NCBI RefSeq assembly: GCF_012103215.1
Contig: NZ_JAAVNE010000001.1
Coordinates: 248,001-312,000 of the forward strand
Direction of reading: 5' to 3'
Source: Falsiroseomonas selenitidurans
Lineage (GTDB): Bacteria > Pseudomonadota > Alphaproteobacteria > Acetobacterales > Acetobacteraceae
DNA: 64,000 bases
The notes beneath the pieces are model-generated. The model was not told the origin of the DNA and did no database searches. It saw only the letters and a list, made by a program, of their open reading frames with translations. Below, piece by piece: positions 37,286 to 46,014 of this stretch. Numbering within the stretch: the first letter of the stretch is position 1; each line of letters opens with the position of its first letter. A program made the position numbers and the translations under genes.

Positions 37286-39460
37286 ATGGCGGGTCGGGAC
37301 AGGGCGGCAGGACCGAATGCTGCACCGGGCCGGCCCATCGCCTGGCATCTCGGCCTGCTCTGCGGCGCCCTGCTGCTGCCGATGCTGGCGCTGGAGGCCT
37401 ATCTGCTGCTCCGCATCGCCGGGGCGGAGCGTGCCGGCCGCCAGGACGCCGCCCGCGACGCCGCCCGCCACCTTGCCACCTCGCTGGATCACGGCCTGAC
37501 CACCCTGCAGGCGGTGGCGGAGGTGCTGGCCAGCTCCGACCACCTGCTGTCCGGCGATCTGGCGGCGTTCCGCGAGCGGCTGCGCCGCCTGCCGGGCGTC
37601 GCCGGCGCCGTGCTGCTGCTGCGCCAGGGTGCCGCCGCCCAGGCCCTGGCCGGCACCCTGCCCCCTGGCGCGGCACGTGATCCGCAGGCCGAGGCCACCG
37701 CCCGCGCCACCGGCCGCCCGCAGGTGACCGGGCTGCTGGAGACGCCAGGCGGGGCGCCCGCCTTCGCCATCCTGGCGCCGGTGCCGGGCCGGCCGGACCA
37801 GCTGCTCAGCCTGCGCCTGGGCCTGGCCGACCTGGCCGGGCTGCTGCAGGACGAGGCGCTGCCGGCGGGCATGGTCGCCACCCTCACCGACCGCAGCGGC
37901 CGCATCCTGGCCCGCAGCCGCGACGCCGCGCGCTTTGTCGGCCTGCTGCGCCCGAACGCCGCGGAAGGCCCGCCGCCCGGCCTCGGCTGGCGCCGCAGCC
38001 TGGATGGCGACGGGGTGGAGGTGCTGGTCGCCCACGCCGAGGCCGCGGTGTCCGGCTGGACCGCCTGGGTGTTCCTGCCGCGCGCCGCCTTCGCCGCGCC
38101 GCTGCGCCAGCGCCTGTGGATGGCGGCGGGCATCGCCGTGCTGCTCGCCGGCCTCGCCGCCGCCCTGGCACTGGCCTTCGCCCGGCGCATCGTCCGCCCG
38201 ATGCATGCCCTGGCCGCCGCCGCCAGCCTGCCGGGGCAGGACATGCCCCCGCTCGCCAGCCAGGTGCGGGAGGTGGCGGCGGTGGCCGACGCCCTGGCCA
38301 CGGCCCGGCGCGACGCCGCCGCCCGGCTGCGGGAAAGCGAGGAGATGCTGGCCGCGCTGGACCTGGCGCAGGTGCAGGTGGTGACGCCGGAGGGGCGGAT
38401 CCTGCTCTGGACCACCGGCATGCAGCATCTGTTCGGCTGGACCCCGGCGCAGGCCACCGGCCGCCTGACGCAGGCGCTTCTGGACAGCGCGTTTCCCGAG
38501 CCGATGCCACAGATCCAGGCCCGGCTGCTGGCCACCGGCGGCTGGCAGGGCGAGATCCGCCAGCGGCACCGGGATGGCCGGCAGCTGCTGGTGGCCAGCC
38601 ACTGGTCGCTGCGGCTCGGCCCCGGCGGCGTGCCGGTCGCGGTGGTCCAGGCCAGCACCGACATCACCGCCCTGCGCGAGGCGGAAAACCGCCTGCGCGA
38701 CACCCAGGCGGAGCTGCGCCATGTCGCCCGCCTGGCCGATATGAGCGCCCTTGCCACCACGCTGACGCATGAGATCAGCCAGCCGCTGACTGCCAGCGTC
38801 AGCTTCACCGAAGCCGCGCTGCGCCTGCTGGCGGCCGAGACGCCGGCGGCCGGCGACCTGGCCGCGGCCCGCGCGGCGATGCGCGAGGCCGCCGACCAGG
38901 GCGTGCATGCCGGCGCCATCCTCCGCCGCCTGCGCGACTTCATCGGCGGCAGCGAGGGCGAACGCGAGGCCGCCGACCTGAACGCCCTGGTCGGGGACGC
39001 GGCCAGCCTGGCCCTGGGCGGGGCCCGGCAGCACGGCATCACGCTGCGGCTGGAACCCGCGCCGCGGGCGCTGCCGGCGCTGGTGGACCCGGTGCAGATC
39101 CGCCAGGTGGTGGTGAACCTGGTCCGCAATGCCATCGAGGCGACGGAGCACCAGCCGCAGCGGGAGGTCGTGCTGCGCCTGCACGGCGCCGCGGACCAGC
39201 CGGGCCCGCATCTGGTGGAGGTGGCGGACAGCGGCCCCGGCCTGGCGCCGGAGATCGGCACCCGGCTGTTCCAGCCCTTCGTCACCACCAAGCGCGACGG
39301 CATGGGCGTCGGCCTCGCGATTTCCCGCGCCATCGTGGAGGAACATGGCGGCCGTCTCGGCTGCCGACCGAACCCGGGCGGCGGAACGGTGTTCCACTTC
39401 ACGATCCCGGCGCTGCAGGCGCCACCGCATGCAGGGGAGGAGACACGCGATGCCGCCTGA
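37286..39460 (+). CDS. Membrane sensor histidine kinase, FixL-like output
   Basis: This kinase of about 724 residues has an N-terminal membrane helix (about 20-45), a periplasmic sensor (about 45-275), a second helix (about 280-310), a PAS domain (about 355-460), a HisKA domain with His495 in LTHEISQPLTASVSF, and an HATPase domain with VEVADSGPGLAPEIGTRLFQPFVTTK. The HEISQPL box is of the FixL/DctB class. The start is uncertain between GTG 37277 and ATG 37286. It overlaps the downstream FixJ-like gene and is divergent from the dehydrogenase operon, which it may control. Confidence 0.9.
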   Translation: MAGRDRAAGPNAAPGRPIAWHLGLLCGALLLPMLALEAYLLLRIAGAERAGRQDAARDAARHLATSLDHGLTTLQAVAEVLASSDHLLSGDLAAFRERLRRLPGVAGAVLLLRQGAAAQALAGTLPPGAARDPQAEATARATGRPQVTGLLETPGGAPAFAILAPVPGRPDQLLSLRLGLADLAGLLQDEALPAGMVATLTDRSGRILARSRDAARFVGLLRPNAAEGPPPGLGWRRSLDGDGVEVLVAHAEAAVSGWTAWVFLPRAAFAAPLRQRLWMAAGIAVLLAGLAAALALAFARRIVRPMHALAAAASLPGQDMPPLASQVREVAAVADALATARRDAAARLRESEEMLAALDLAQVQVVTPEGRILLWTTGMQHLFGWTPAQATGRLTQALLDSAFPEPMPQIQARLLATGGWQGEIRQRHRDGRQLLVASHWSLRLGPGGVPVAVVQASTDITALREAENRLRDTQAELRHVARLADMSALATTLTHEISQPLTASVSFTEAALRLLAAETPAAGDLAAARAAMREAADQGVHAGAILRRLRDFIGGSEGEREAADLNALVGDAASLALGGARQHGITLRLEPAPRALPALVDPVQIRQVVVNLVRNAIEATEHQPQREVVLRLHGAADQPGPHLVEVADSGPGLAPEIGTRLFQPFVTTKRDGMGVGLAISRAIVEEHGGRLGCRPNPGGGTVFHFTIPALQAPPHAGEETRDAA

Positions 39461-40130
39461 TGGCGCCTTCGGCTACGTGGTGGACGACGAGGCGGCGGTG
39501 CGCCGCTCCCTCGCGCTGCTGCTCGGCGCCGCCGGCTACGCGGTCGAGACCTTCGCCGGTGGCGAGGATTTCCTGCGCCGGGCGACGCCCGACCTGCCCT
39601 TCGGGTGTGTCGTTCTGGATGTGCGGATGCCCAATACCGACGGCATCGCGGTGCTGCGGGAGATGTCCTCCCGCGGCCTGCGCCACCCGATCGTCGTCAT
39701 CACCGCGCATGGCGACGTGCCCCTGGCCGTGCGCATGATGAAGGCCGGCGCCTGCGACATGCTGCAGAAGCCCTTCGCCGGCGAAGCGCTGCTGGATGCC
39801 GCCGCCGCCGCGCTGGCCCGGCGCGACGAGGCCGAGGCGGCGCAGGCCGCGCAGCGCCGCCTGGCGCGGCTGTCACCGCGGGAGACGGAGGTGCTGCAGG
39901 GCATGGTGGCCGGGCATCAGAACAAGGTGATCGCGCAGCGCCTGGGCATCAGCCCCCGCACGGTGGAGATCCACCGCGCCAACCTGATGACGAAGCTGGA
40001 GGCGCGCAGCCTGTCGGAGGCGGTGCGCATGGCGATGACCGTGGGCGGCGCCACGCTGCACAGGCTGGGCAGCGCGCCGCCTCCCCCGCCCGCCGGCGCG
40101 CCGATCCATCCGATCCGCCGCCCGGGCTGA
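39450..40130 (+). CDS. FixJ/NarL-type response regulator
   Basis: This 226-residue regulator has a receiver domain with Asp57 in VVLDVRMPN and Lys107 in MLQKPF, then a LuxR-type HTH (about 147-205; LSPRETEVLQGMVAGHQNKVIAQRLGISPRTVEIHRANLMTKL). The phosphorylation residues are intact. AGGGGAGGAG precedes the ATG, which lies inside the end of the kinase gene (11-base overlap), so it is the obvious partner. A proline-rich C-terminal tail is unusual. Confidence 0.95.
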   Translation: MPPDGAFGYVVDDEAAVRRSLALLLGAAGYAVETFAGGEDFLRRATPDLPFGCVVLDVRMPNTDGIAVLREMSSRGLRHPIVVITAHGDVPLAVRMMKAGACDMLQKPFAGEALLDAAAAALARRDEAEAAQAAQRRLARLSPRETEVLQGMVAGHQNKVIAQRLGISPRTVEIHRANLMTKLEARSLSEAVRMAMTVGGATLHRLGSAPPPPPAGAPIHPIRRPG

Positions 40131-40162
40131 ACCTCCCGGGCCCACCCCCTGGCCGAACCCCG

Positions 40163-41014
40163 TCACAGGCTGCCGAAGCGGCCCGCCTGGTAGTCGCGGA
40201 TGGCCGCCAGGATCTCCTCCCGCGTGTTCATCACGAAGGGGCCATGCGACACCACCGGCTCGCCGAACGGCATGGCGTGGCCGAACAGCGCCAGCCCGCC
40301 TTCGGGCGCCGCCAGCGACACCGCATCGCCATCGCCCAGCCGCGCCAGGTGCCATTCCGGCAGCGCCTGCCCGCCAACCTGCAGCGCACCACGCACGGCG
40401 TAGAGGAAGACATTGGCGCCCGGCGGCACCGGCAGGCGCAGCGCCCCGCCCGGCGCGAAGCGCAGCACCGCCATGAAGATGCCGCTGGGCGAGGCCACCG
40501 GCCCCGCCTGCCCGTCCAGTTCGCCGGCCACCAGCTCCACCCTCACCCGCCCCTCATCGCGGTTCAGGGTCGGCAGATCCGCCTGCTGCAGCCCGGTGTA
40601 GCGCGGCGGCGTCATCTTCAGCCGGGCCGGCAGGTTCACCCAGAGTTGCAGGATCTCCAGCGCGCCGCCCTGGCGCTTGAACGCCTCGGGCGAGACCTCG
40701 GCATGCACCAGGCCGGCGCCGGCGGTCATCCACTGCACGCCGCCGGCGCGGATGATGCTTTCATGCCCGCCACTGTCCAGATGCGCCAATTCGCCTTCCA
40801 GGATGAAGGTCACCGTCTCGAACCCCCGGTGCGGATGCGGGCCGAAGGGCAGGCCATGGTTGCCGGGCGGGTAGCTCTGCGGGCCGTGATGGTTGAGGAA
40901 CAGGAAGGGGTCCACCTGGTCCAGCCCCGGGCCGGGCAGCGGCCGGCGCGTGGTCAGGTCGCCGATATCGTCGCGCAGCGCCTGGTGCAGCGACAGGATG
41001 GCGCGGTCGGTCAT
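40163..41014 (-). CDS. Pirin family protein
   Basis: This 283-residue bicupin of the pirin family shows the signature GPHPHRGFETVTFILEGELAHLDS with metal-ligand histidines, and the adjacent GGVQWMTAGAGLVHAE. Some bacterial pirins have quercetinase activity, others affect pyruvate dehydrogenase; the role here is unknown. GGGAG eight bases upstream fixes the ATG at 41014. It is divergent from the flavin-reductase-like gene (164-bp gap). Confidence 0.92.
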   Translation of the reverse strand: MTDRAILSLHQALRDDIGDLTTRRPLPGPGLDQVDPFLFLNHHGPQSYPPGNHGLPFGPHPHRGFETVTFILEGELAHLDSGGHESIIRAGGVQWMTAGAGLVHAEVSPEAFKRQGGALEILQLWVNLPARLKMTPPRYTGLQQADLPTLNRDEGRVRVELVAGELDGQAGPVASPSGIFMAVLRFAPGGALRLPVPPGANVFLYAVRGALQVGGQALPEWHLARLGDGDAVSLAAPEGGLALFGHAMPFGEPVVSHGPFVMNTREEILAAIRDYQAGRFGSL

Positions 41015-41178
41015 GCAGGCATCTCCCAGCGGCAGGGCGCCGATATGGCGCGGATGGGCGCCGGCTTGAAGCCCGGGCCGGGTGGCGCAAAAGGTCATAA
41101 GTCTGGCTGAAGAGGGATGGCGCCACCCCCCGCCCCGCCTGTAGCCTGCGCCCGCCAGACGCAGGACGCCCCGCACCG

Positions 41179-41844
41179 ATGGACCAGGACACCGCTTTCG
41201 CCTTCGTGGATGGCGCGACGCTCGACACCGCCACCGCCTACCGGCTGCTGGTCGGCTGCGTGGTGCCGCGGCCGATCGCCTGGATCACCAGCATCGATGC
41301 CGCGGGCCGGGTCAACGCCGCGCCCTTCAGCAGCTACAACTACGTTGCCACCAGCCCGCCGATGCTGGCCATCAACATCGCCACCCGCGCCGGCACCGAC
41401 GGCCAGGTGAAGGACACCGCGCGCAACATCCGCGACAGCGGCGAATTCGTGGTCAATGTCGCCACCGAGGCGACGATGGAGGCGATGCACCAATCGGCCC
41501 AGGACTTCCCGCCGGAGGTGAGCGAGGCGGAGGCGCTGGGCCTCGCCCTGCTGCCCAGCCGCCTGGTGCGCCCGCCGCGCATCGCCGCCGCGCCGGTGCA
41601 GATGGAATGCCGGCTGGACCGGATCGTGCCGCTCGGCCGCGGCATCAACACGCTCTACATCGGGGAGGTGGTGGCCTTTCACCTGCGCGGCGATGTGTAT
41701 GACGGCACCCGCGTGGACAGCGCCGCCCTGCGCCCCGTGGCGCGCCTCGGCGGCCCCTTCTACGCCACGCTGGGCGAGATCATCGAGCGCCCGATGCTGC
41801 AGCGGCCGCCGGGCGGTGAGGGCTGGGTGAAGCCGGGCGGCTGA
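41179..41844 (+). CDS. Flavin reductase-like (FMN-binding split barrel) protein
   Basis: This 221-residue protein of the flavin-reductase/DIM6 type has the FMN-binding segment GCVVPRPIAWITSIDAAGRVNAAPFSSYNYVATSPPMLAINI. It may reduce flavin for a monooxygenase or act directly as an oxidoreductase. It is divergent from the pirin gene; pirin-flavoreductase pairing is suggestive of aromatic or redox metabolism but not decisive. Confidence 0.85.
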   Translation: MDQDTAFAFVDGATLDTATAYRLLVGCVVPRPIAWITSIDAAGRVNAAPFSSYNYVATSPPMLAINIATRAGTDGQVKDTARNIRDSGEFVVNVATEATMEAMHQSAQDFPPEVSEAEALGLALLPSRLVRPPRIAAAPVQMECRLDRIVPLGRGINTLYIGEVVAFHLRGDVYDGTRVDSAALRPVARLGGPFYATLGEIIERPMLQRPPGGEGWVKPGG

Positions 41845-41867
41845 AGCCCGCGGGCTGAGGCCGCGCC

Positions 41868-42728
41868 TCAGCGCGCTTCCTGCAGCGCGGCTTCCATCGC
41901 CGCGAAGTTGGGCATGAGGCCGGAGGGCATGGTCTTGCGCCCCACCTCCACCGCCACCTGCGGTGCGTTGCCGTGCAGATGCGCCACCAGCACGGCGCGG
42001 ATCACTTCCAGGAAGCGCGCCTCCTCCTCCACCACGCCCTTCAGCCGCACCGCCAGCGGCCCCACCATGCCATAGGCCAGCAGCACGCCGAGGAAGGTGC
42101 CGACCAGGGCGCTGCCGATCATCGCGCCCAGCACGGTGGGCGGCTTGTCGATCGATCCCATGGTCTTGATGACGCCGAGCACGGCGGCGACGATGCCCAG
42201 CGCCGGCAGCGCATCCGCCACGTTCTGCAGCGCATGCGCCGCGTGCAGCTCCTCGTTCCGCACCTTCTTCAGCTCGGCGGCCATGATGTCCTCGATCTGG
42301 TGCGGATCGTCGGCATTCATGCCGACCATGCGCAGGTAGTCGCAGATCAGGTGCACCGCGTGGTGGTCCTTCGCGATGCGCGGATAGGCGGCGAAGATCG
42401 GGCTTTCCTCCGGCTTCTCGATATGCGGCTCCAGCCCCGCCGCGCCCTTCTGCTGCGCCACGCGCAGCAGCCGGTGCAGCAGCGCGCCGAGGTCGAGATA
42501 GTCCTGCGTCTTGTAGCGTCCGCCCTTGATCGCCTTGCCGATGGCCGCCAGCGTGTGCTTCACGTCCGACATCGAGTTCGACATCAGGAAGGTGCCGACC
42601 GCGGCGCCGCCGATGATCAGCATCTCGAAGGGCAGGGCATGCAGGATCGGCCCCATATGGCCGCCTGCCACCATGTAGCCGCCGAAGACGCAGGCCAGCA
42701 TGAAGACGAAGCCGCCGATGACGGTCAT
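41868..42728 (-). CDS. motA: Flagellar motor stator protein MotA
   Basis: This 286-residue four-helix inner-membrane protein forms the proton (or sodium) channel of the flagellar motor with MotB. TM1-2 (ending FEMLIIGGAAVGTFLMSNSM), a cytoplasmic loop with charged residues (KVRNEEL), and TM3-4 (LPALGIVAAVLGVIKTM … SALVGTFLGVLLAYGMVGPLA) are typical. It follows motB and overlaps its stop as ATGA, an order reversed from the common motA-motB. Confidence 0.96.
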   Translation of the reverse strand: MTVIGGFVFMLACVFGGYMVAGGHMGPILHALPFEMLIIGGAAVGTFLMSNSMSDVKHTLAAIGKAIKGGRYKTQDYLDLGALLHRLLRVAQQKGAAGLEPHIEKPEESPIFAAYPRIAKDHHAVHLICDYLRMVGMNADDPHQIEDIMAAELKKVRNEELHAAHALQNVADALPALGIVAAVLGVIKTMGSIDKPPTVLGAMIGSALVGTFLGVLLAYGMVGPLAVRLKGVVEEEARFLEVIRAVLVAHLHGNAPQVAVEVGRKTMPSGLMPNFAAMEAALQEAR

Positions 42729-43672
42729 GGCGCGGAGCCTCCAGGCACGGGGATCAGCATCAGCACGGCAACCCGCCGGTTGCCGGCATCCAGCGGATTG
42801 CCCGGCACCAGCAGGTCGCGGTCGGCGCGGCCGGAGACGCCGACCATCCGCCGCTCCGCCACCCCGCCTTCCACCAGCAGCCGTCGCGTCGCATTGGCGC
42901 GTTCCGCCGAGAGGTCCCAGTTGGACCGGTCGCCGCCACCGCGGAAGGGCGAGGCATCGGTGTGGCCGGTGATCTCGACGGGATGCGGCAGGCCGGCGAG
43001 CACGCCGGCGACGCGCGCCAGCAGCGCCCGGCCGCGCTCGTTCGGCGCCGCCTGGCCGGTCTGGAACACCGGCCGGCCCTCGGCATCCACCAGCTGGATG
43101 CGCAGGCCCTCCGGCACCTCCTCCACCATCAGCTGCCGGCCGAGTTCCGCCAGCGCGGCGTCGCTGCGGATCGCCTGGCGGATCTGCTCCGCCGCCTGGG
43201 CCAGTTCCTGGCGGCGCGCCGCCTCCGCCTGCTGCTGGGCCTCATCCACCTCGCCGGGCGGGGATGGCGGCGCGCGGCGGAAGCGCGGGCGGGCAGGCTC
43301 CGCCGGCGCCTGCTCCTCCTGCTCCTCATCCGCATCCGGCCCCGGCGGCGCCTGGCGCAGCTGCGGCACCATCGGCTGGTCGGCGACGAGCTGCCCGGCA
43401 CTGTTCAGGCTGCTGCCGCCGAAGGGCTGGCCGGAGCCACTGGGCCCGCGGGCCAGGATGTTGGGCTGTGCGAAATAGTCGGCGATGCCGCTGCGCTGGG
43501 TCTCCGTGGTCGCATTCACCAGCCACATCAGCAGGAAGAAGGCCATCATCGCGGTGACGAAGTCGGCATAGGCGATCTTCCAGGCCCCGCCGTGATGGCC
43601 GTGCTCCTCCTCCGCCATCACCTTCTTGACGATGATCGGCGCGTTGGCGCCGGCCTTGCCCTTGCTGGCCAT
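42725..43672 (-). CDS. motB: Flagellar motor protein MotB
   Basis: This 315-residue stator subunit anchors MotA to peptidoglycan. The single membrane helix carries the essential aspartate (Asp37 in AYADFVTAMMAFFLLMWL). The OmpA-like peptidoglycan-binding domain has EITGHTDASP and SAERANATRRLLVEGG. A charged linker separates them. It lies in the fliX-regulator-motB-motA run, 24 bp after the CtrA-like gene. Confidence 0.96.
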   Translation of the reverse strand: MASKGKAGANAPIIVKKVMAEEEHGHHGGAWKIAYADFVTAMMAFFLLMWLVNATTETQRSGIADYFAQPNILARGPSGSGQPFGGSSLNSAGQLVADQPMVPQLRQAPPGPDADEEQEEQAPAEPARPRFRRAPPSPPGEVDEAQQQAEAARRQELAQAAEQIRQAIRSDAALAELGRQLMVEEVPEGLRIQLVDAEGRPVFQTGQAAPNERGRALLARVAGVLAGLPHPVEITGHTDASPFRGGGDRSNWDLSAERANATRRLLVEGGVAERRMVGVSGRADRDLLVPGNPLDAGNRRVAVLMLIPVPGGSAP

Positions 43673-43696
43673 TGTCCGGACGTTCCGCGCCGCGGC

Positions 43697-44521
43697 TCAG
43701 GCGCCGGCCAGGTCGAGGCCGGCATCGCCCGGGCCATGCGAGGCGGCATGGCGGGCGCGCGCGGCAAAGACCGCCGCCGGCCCCGGATCCTCCGCCATAT
43801 AGCCCAGGCCCCATACGGTGCGGACGATCTCCGCCGCGCCGGCGGCGGCCAGCTTGCGGCGCAGCTTGCAGATGAAGACGTCGATGATGCGCTGGTCCGG
43901 CCCCTCCGCCTCGCCGTAGAGGCGGTTCATGAAGCGCTCCTTGCTCAGCAGCGCGCTGCGCCGTGACAGCAGCGCCTCCAGCACCTCGAACTCCCGCGTC
44001 GTCACCGCCACCGGGCGACCATCGACGGCGACCGATTGCCGGGCGCGGTCCAGCGCCACATTGCCGCAGACCAGCGGCGCGCCGGCATGGCCGGCGATTC
44101 GCCGCACCATGGCATGCAGCCGCGCCAGGATCACCGCCGGGATGGCCGGCGCGGCCACCACCTCGTCGGCGCCCTGCTCGAAGGCCTCGTCGGCATCCTG
44201 GCGCGGCGCCAGCAGCAGCACGGGCACGCCGAGACCCTGGCGGCGGATGTCGCGCAGCGCCGCCATCGCCCCATCCGGCGCCGCGCCGCCGGCCAGGACG
44301 ATGGCATCGAAGGGCCCGCGCCGCAGGGCGGCGGGCGCCACCTGTTCCAGCCAGCCGTGGCTCTCCACCAGCCGCGATTCGCCCGCGAGCTGCCCCGCCA
44401 GCACGGCGCGCTCGGCGCCCTCGGCGCCGAGCAGGATGCGCAGCGGCCGCGCGACGCCATCCGGCGCGGCGGTGGCGCCTGCCTGGCCGGGTTCCGGCAG
44501 GATGCGTGCCATGCGCGTCAC
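43697..44521 (-). CDS. CtrA-like transcriptional regulator with degenerate receiver domain
   Basis: This protein of about 274 residues has a C-terminal winged helix nearly identical in pattern to CtrA (TREFEVLEALLSRRSALLSKERFMNRLYG … QRIIDVFICKLRRKLAAAG … TVWGLGYMAEDP). The receiver-like N-terminal domain (about 27-145) lacks key residues: the phospho-acceptor is Ala77 in FDAIVLAGG, the acidic pair is absent (LRILLGAEG), and the lysine is replaced (VVAAPAI). It therefore probably acts without phosphorylation. It starts at GTG overlapping the fliX stop (GTGA) or at ATG 44512, and lies in the flagellar stator operon. Confidence 0.88.
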   Translation of the reverse strand: MTRMARILPEPGQAGATAAPDGVARPLRILLGAEGAERAVLAGQLAGESRLVESHGWLEQVAPAALRRGPFDAIVLAGGAAPDGAMAALRDIRRQGLGVPVLLLAPRQDADEAFEQGADEVVAAPAIPAVILARLHAMVRRIAGHAGAPLVCGNVALDRARQSVAVDGRPVAVTTREFEVLEALLSRRSALLSKERFMNRLYGEAEGPDQRIIDVFICKLRRKLAAAGAAEIVRTVWGLGYMAEDPGPAAVFAARARHAASHGPGDAGLDLAGA

Positions 44522-44940
44522 GCCGCGCCGCGCGCTTCGCGCTTGGCGAGTTCCACGCGCAGGCGGAGCGCGATGGGGGCGCAGAACCGCGCGCCTTCGC
44601 CGCCGTCGCGCGCCTCAAGCTCCGCCTCCGCCGCCAGATCCGCCATGCGCTCCAGCGGAATCGCGGCAAGGCCCAGCAGGCCGCGCTGCAGGTCGCGCAG
44701 CATCTCCAGCCCCTGCGCGGCCACGTCGCGTGGCGGGCGGCGGCGGCGCGGCGGCGGGTCCTGCCCGGCCTGGCCCTGGATGGCGAGCAACGCGCCGCTG
44801 CCGATCACGCCGCCGGCGGCGGCGGCGCCACGCGCCTCGGCGCCGTCCGACAGCAGCGCGGCGAAGTCGCCACGCGCCGGGCCCCGCGCGGCAAGGCCAT
44901 GCAGCGGGACGGTGCGGGTGGGGGCGGCGATGCGCAGCAT
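44518..44940 (-). CDS. fliX: Flagellar assembly regulator FliX
   Basis: This 140-residue protein resembles FliX, which in Caulobacter links flagellar basal-body assembly to the sigma54 activator FlbD. The N-terminal LRIAAPTRTV, a middle LLAIQGQAGQDPPPRRRRPPRDVAAQGLEML and the C-terminal LRVELAKREA match the family layout. It is the first gene of a run with the CtrA-like regulator, motB and motA. GAGGTG before the ATG is a good site. The 3' end contains one copy of the GCGCGCTTCGCGC core found in the repeat array at 28.4 kb. Confidence 0.8.
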   Translation of the reverse strand: MLRIAAPTRTVPLHGLAARGPARGDFAALLSDGAEARGAAAAGGVIGSGALLAIQGQAGQDPPPRRRRPPRDVAAQGLEMLRDLQRGLLGLAAIPLERMADLAAEAELEARDGGEGARFCAPIALRLRVELAKREARGAA

Positions 44941-45042
44941 GTCAGGGGCACCTCGCTGTGTGTCACGGGCAGCGTTTTCCGAGGCGAGGGTTGCCGCGCT
45001 GTGAACGGCGGGCGCGGCGCTCGCACCAGGCGTCGCGGCCGA

Positions 45043-45057
45043 TGGCACGGCGCTTGC
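45043..45057 (+). promoter_or_regulatory. Sigma54-type -24/-12 promoter upstream of the transglycosylase gene
   Basis: TGGCACG-N4-TTGC is an exact match to the sigma54 (RpoN) consensus core. With C45057 at -12, transcription would begin near 45069, one base before the predicted ATG at 45070. Sigma54 promoters are common in alphaproteobacterial flagellar genes, supporting use here, but the near-leaderless arrangement is odd. Confidence 0.7.
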
Positions 45058-45069
45058 GAAGCACGCGGC

Positions 45070-45885
45070 ATGTGCACGATCATCCGACTGGCCCTGCTTT
45101 TCCTGCTGCTGCCGATCGCATCCCTGCAGGCGCAGACAGCCTTGTGTCGCGCCGCGATCGCGGCGGCGGAGGCCGCGCAGGGCATCCCCGACCGCCTTCT
45201 GCTCGGCATCGGGCGGGTCGAAAGCGGAAGGCGCGACCCGGAAACCGGCGGCTTCGATCCTTGGCCCTGGACAATTAATGCCGAGGGGCGGGGCAGTTAT
45301 TACCCATCCCGTGAGGCCGCCATCGCCGCGGTGCAGGCGCTGCGCGACGCTGGCGTGCAGTCGATAGATGTGGGCTGCATGCAGGTCAACCTGCGCCATC
45401 ACCCGGACGCCTTCGCCAATCTGGAGGAGGCCTTCGATCCGATGGCCAATGCCCGCTACGCCGCGCGCTTCCTGCGCGCCCTGCAGGCCCGCGCCGGGGA
45501 TTGGATGACCGCCGCCGGCCACTATCATTCGCAGACGCCGGCACGGGCGGAAGCCTATCGTGCGCGGCTGGCCCAGGTGCTGGAACGCGAGCGCCGCGCG
45601 CCGACGGCGGCGCCGCCGCTGTCATCGCCGCAGGCCGCCGCGCTGCTGTTCGCCGCGCCTGCCACGGCCGGCGCCCTCGCCGCCTATCGCCAGGCGCCGA
45701 TCCCGCTGGTGGGCCGCACGACCCGCCCCGCAACACGGGCCGAGCTGGCTCAAGCGGCGCGGGGCTTGGCGATGCCCGCGGCGCGGGCGGGGGCGCCGAC
45801 GGCAGCGCGCCTCGTCACGGCGCGCGCCCCGCATGTGCCCGACAGCGTCGGCCCCGCCGGGATCGGCAACCGGCGGCTGTTCTGA
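45070..45885 (+). CDS. Lytic transglycosylase (SLT domain), probably flagellum-linked
   Basis: This 271-residue exported muramidase-like enzyme cleaves peptidoglycan glycan strands. A Sec signal (IIRLALLFLLLPIASLQAQ) precedes the SLT domain with catalytic Glu51 in GIGRVESGRR, the GCMQVNLRHH motif and AAGHYHSQTP. The C-terminal third is Ala/Pro-rich and unassigned. It is divergent from fliX and next to flagellar genes, so a role in letting the flagellar rod cross the wall is likely. No ribosome site is visible upstream of the ATG. Confidence 0.88.
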   Translation: MCTIIRLALLFLLLPIASLQAQTALCRAAIAAAEAAQGIPDRLLLGIGRVESGRRDPETGGFDPWPWTINAEGRGSYYPSREAAIAAVQALRDAGVQSIDVGCMQVNLRHHPDAFANLEEAFDPMANARYAARFLRALQARAGDWMTAAGHYHSQTPARAEAYRARLAQVLERERRAPTAAPPLSSPQAAALLFAAPATAGALAAYRQAPIPLVGRTTRPATRAELAQAARGLAMPAARAGAPTAARLVTARAPHVPDSVGPAGIGNRRLF

Positions 45886-46014
45886 AGCGGCGGCGGCGCC
45901 CCGCCGCCTGGCCTCAGCGCGCAAGAAGGTTTCGAGACCGCGCCTTGATGCCGGTTGATGGCGTTCGGGCTTCGTCCGCGCCGGTGGCGCTTCCGGGCAT
46001 CAATGCACGAGCGC

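Noticed and set aside
37145..39430. Long minus-strand open frame opposite the FixL-like kinase
   Set aside because: Gln/Arg/Gly-rich shadow of the kinase gene; the kinase has all expected domains in the plus frame.
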